Shown here piece by piece: positions 63,968 to 64,000 of a DNA stretch of 64,000 nt. This DNA comes from CADEED01 sp035525785 (GTDB taxonomy: Bacteria > Pseudomonadota > Gammaproteobacteria > Steroidobacterales > Steroidobacteraceae). Position 1 is the stretch's first letter; every line of letters begins with the position of its first letter. The stretch covers positions 50,816 through 114,815 of the forward strand of contig DATLDQ010000024.1 of the NCBI GenBank assembly GCA_035525785.1. The letters run 5' to 3'. The notes under the pieces were generated by a model. It was not told the origin of the DNA. It made no database searches and worked only from the letters and a program-made list of their open reading frames with translations. The position numbers were made by a program, and so were the translations under genes.

Positions 63968-64000
63968 TCAGCTCTTCAGGGAAAGGTCGCCCTTCACCGC
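63968..64000 (-). CDS. Possible C-terminal end of an unidentified gene
   Basis: On the minus strand the last 33 bases read as ten codons and a stop (AVKGDLSLKS). The stop lies 16 bases before the start of the small membrane protein gene, as expected for a neighbouring gene in the same direction. Too short to identify; the frame could be fortuitous. Confidence 0.35.
   Translation of the reverse strand, partial: AVKGDLSLKS

Overview
The window is GC-rich, densely packed, free-living gammaproteobacterial chromosome. An MSHA-type pilus locus, a formimidoylglutamate-deiminase histidine route, an RND pump and planctomycete-like DUF1592/DUF1552 cytochromes together resemble Steroidobacter/Nevskia/Xanthomonad-related genomes. 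That placement is inferred from gene content; no rRNA or tRNA gene was seen.

Layout. 0-2.8 kb: end of a MacB-like ABC exporter (ATPase plus FtsX permease). 2.8-8.7 kb: an LRAT-like protein, a cytochrome c'/cytochrome b561 pair, and a divergent DUF1592 multi-domain haem protein plus Tat-exported DUF1552 partner. 8.7-15 kb: single genes (degenerate HPt-like protein, methyltransferase, GST, polyserine-linked GH43 lipoprotein, FAD monooxygenase, tandem DUF1428). 15-20.2 kb: hutF divergent from hutI-hutG-hutU, with no hutH. 20.2-24.9 kb: TonB-C-like protein, small zinc-ribbon protein, vanadium-haloperoxidase-like protein, strong terminator, SDR, rhomboid protease, HD hydrolase. 24.9-28.6 kb: a compact arsR-arsN2-aquaporin-arsC-arsN1-like-ATP-grasp operon. 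28.7-37.1 kb: RND tripartite pump followed by a GAF histidine kinase and NarL-type regulator. 37.1-40.9 kb: PVC-type haem dehydrogenase-like protein with a Tat-exported TIM-barrel protein. 41-44 kb: DUF4375 protein, small unknown, FAD-Rieske oxidoreductase. 44-54.2 kb: a continuous MSHA-like pilus operon on the minus strand. 54.2-54.9 kb: gene-free region of nested inverted repeats. 54.9-64 kb: GNAT, DUF3750, a MauG/cupredoxin/cytochrome c operon, an ethanolamine-type permease, glycosyltransferase, alpha/beta hydrolase lipoprotein and a GuaA-like amidotransferase.

How genes work together. The hut enzymes form the lower three or four steps of histidine degradation through formimidoylglutamate and N-formylglutamate. 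The ars genes appear to form one ArsR-controlled unit: arsenate reduction, an As(III)-permeable channel, two acetyltransferases and an unassigned circularly permuted ATP-grasp protein, which is the best candidate here for undescribed biology. The msh genes encode pilin, minor pilins, assembly ATPase, platform, alignment proteins and secretin, all translationally coupled.

Small-scale structure outside genes includes an ArsR-type inverted repeat, a terminator on the plus strand with no gene before it, GGGACAGA-type dispersed palindromes at three or more sites, and a roughly 450-bp long inverted repeat.
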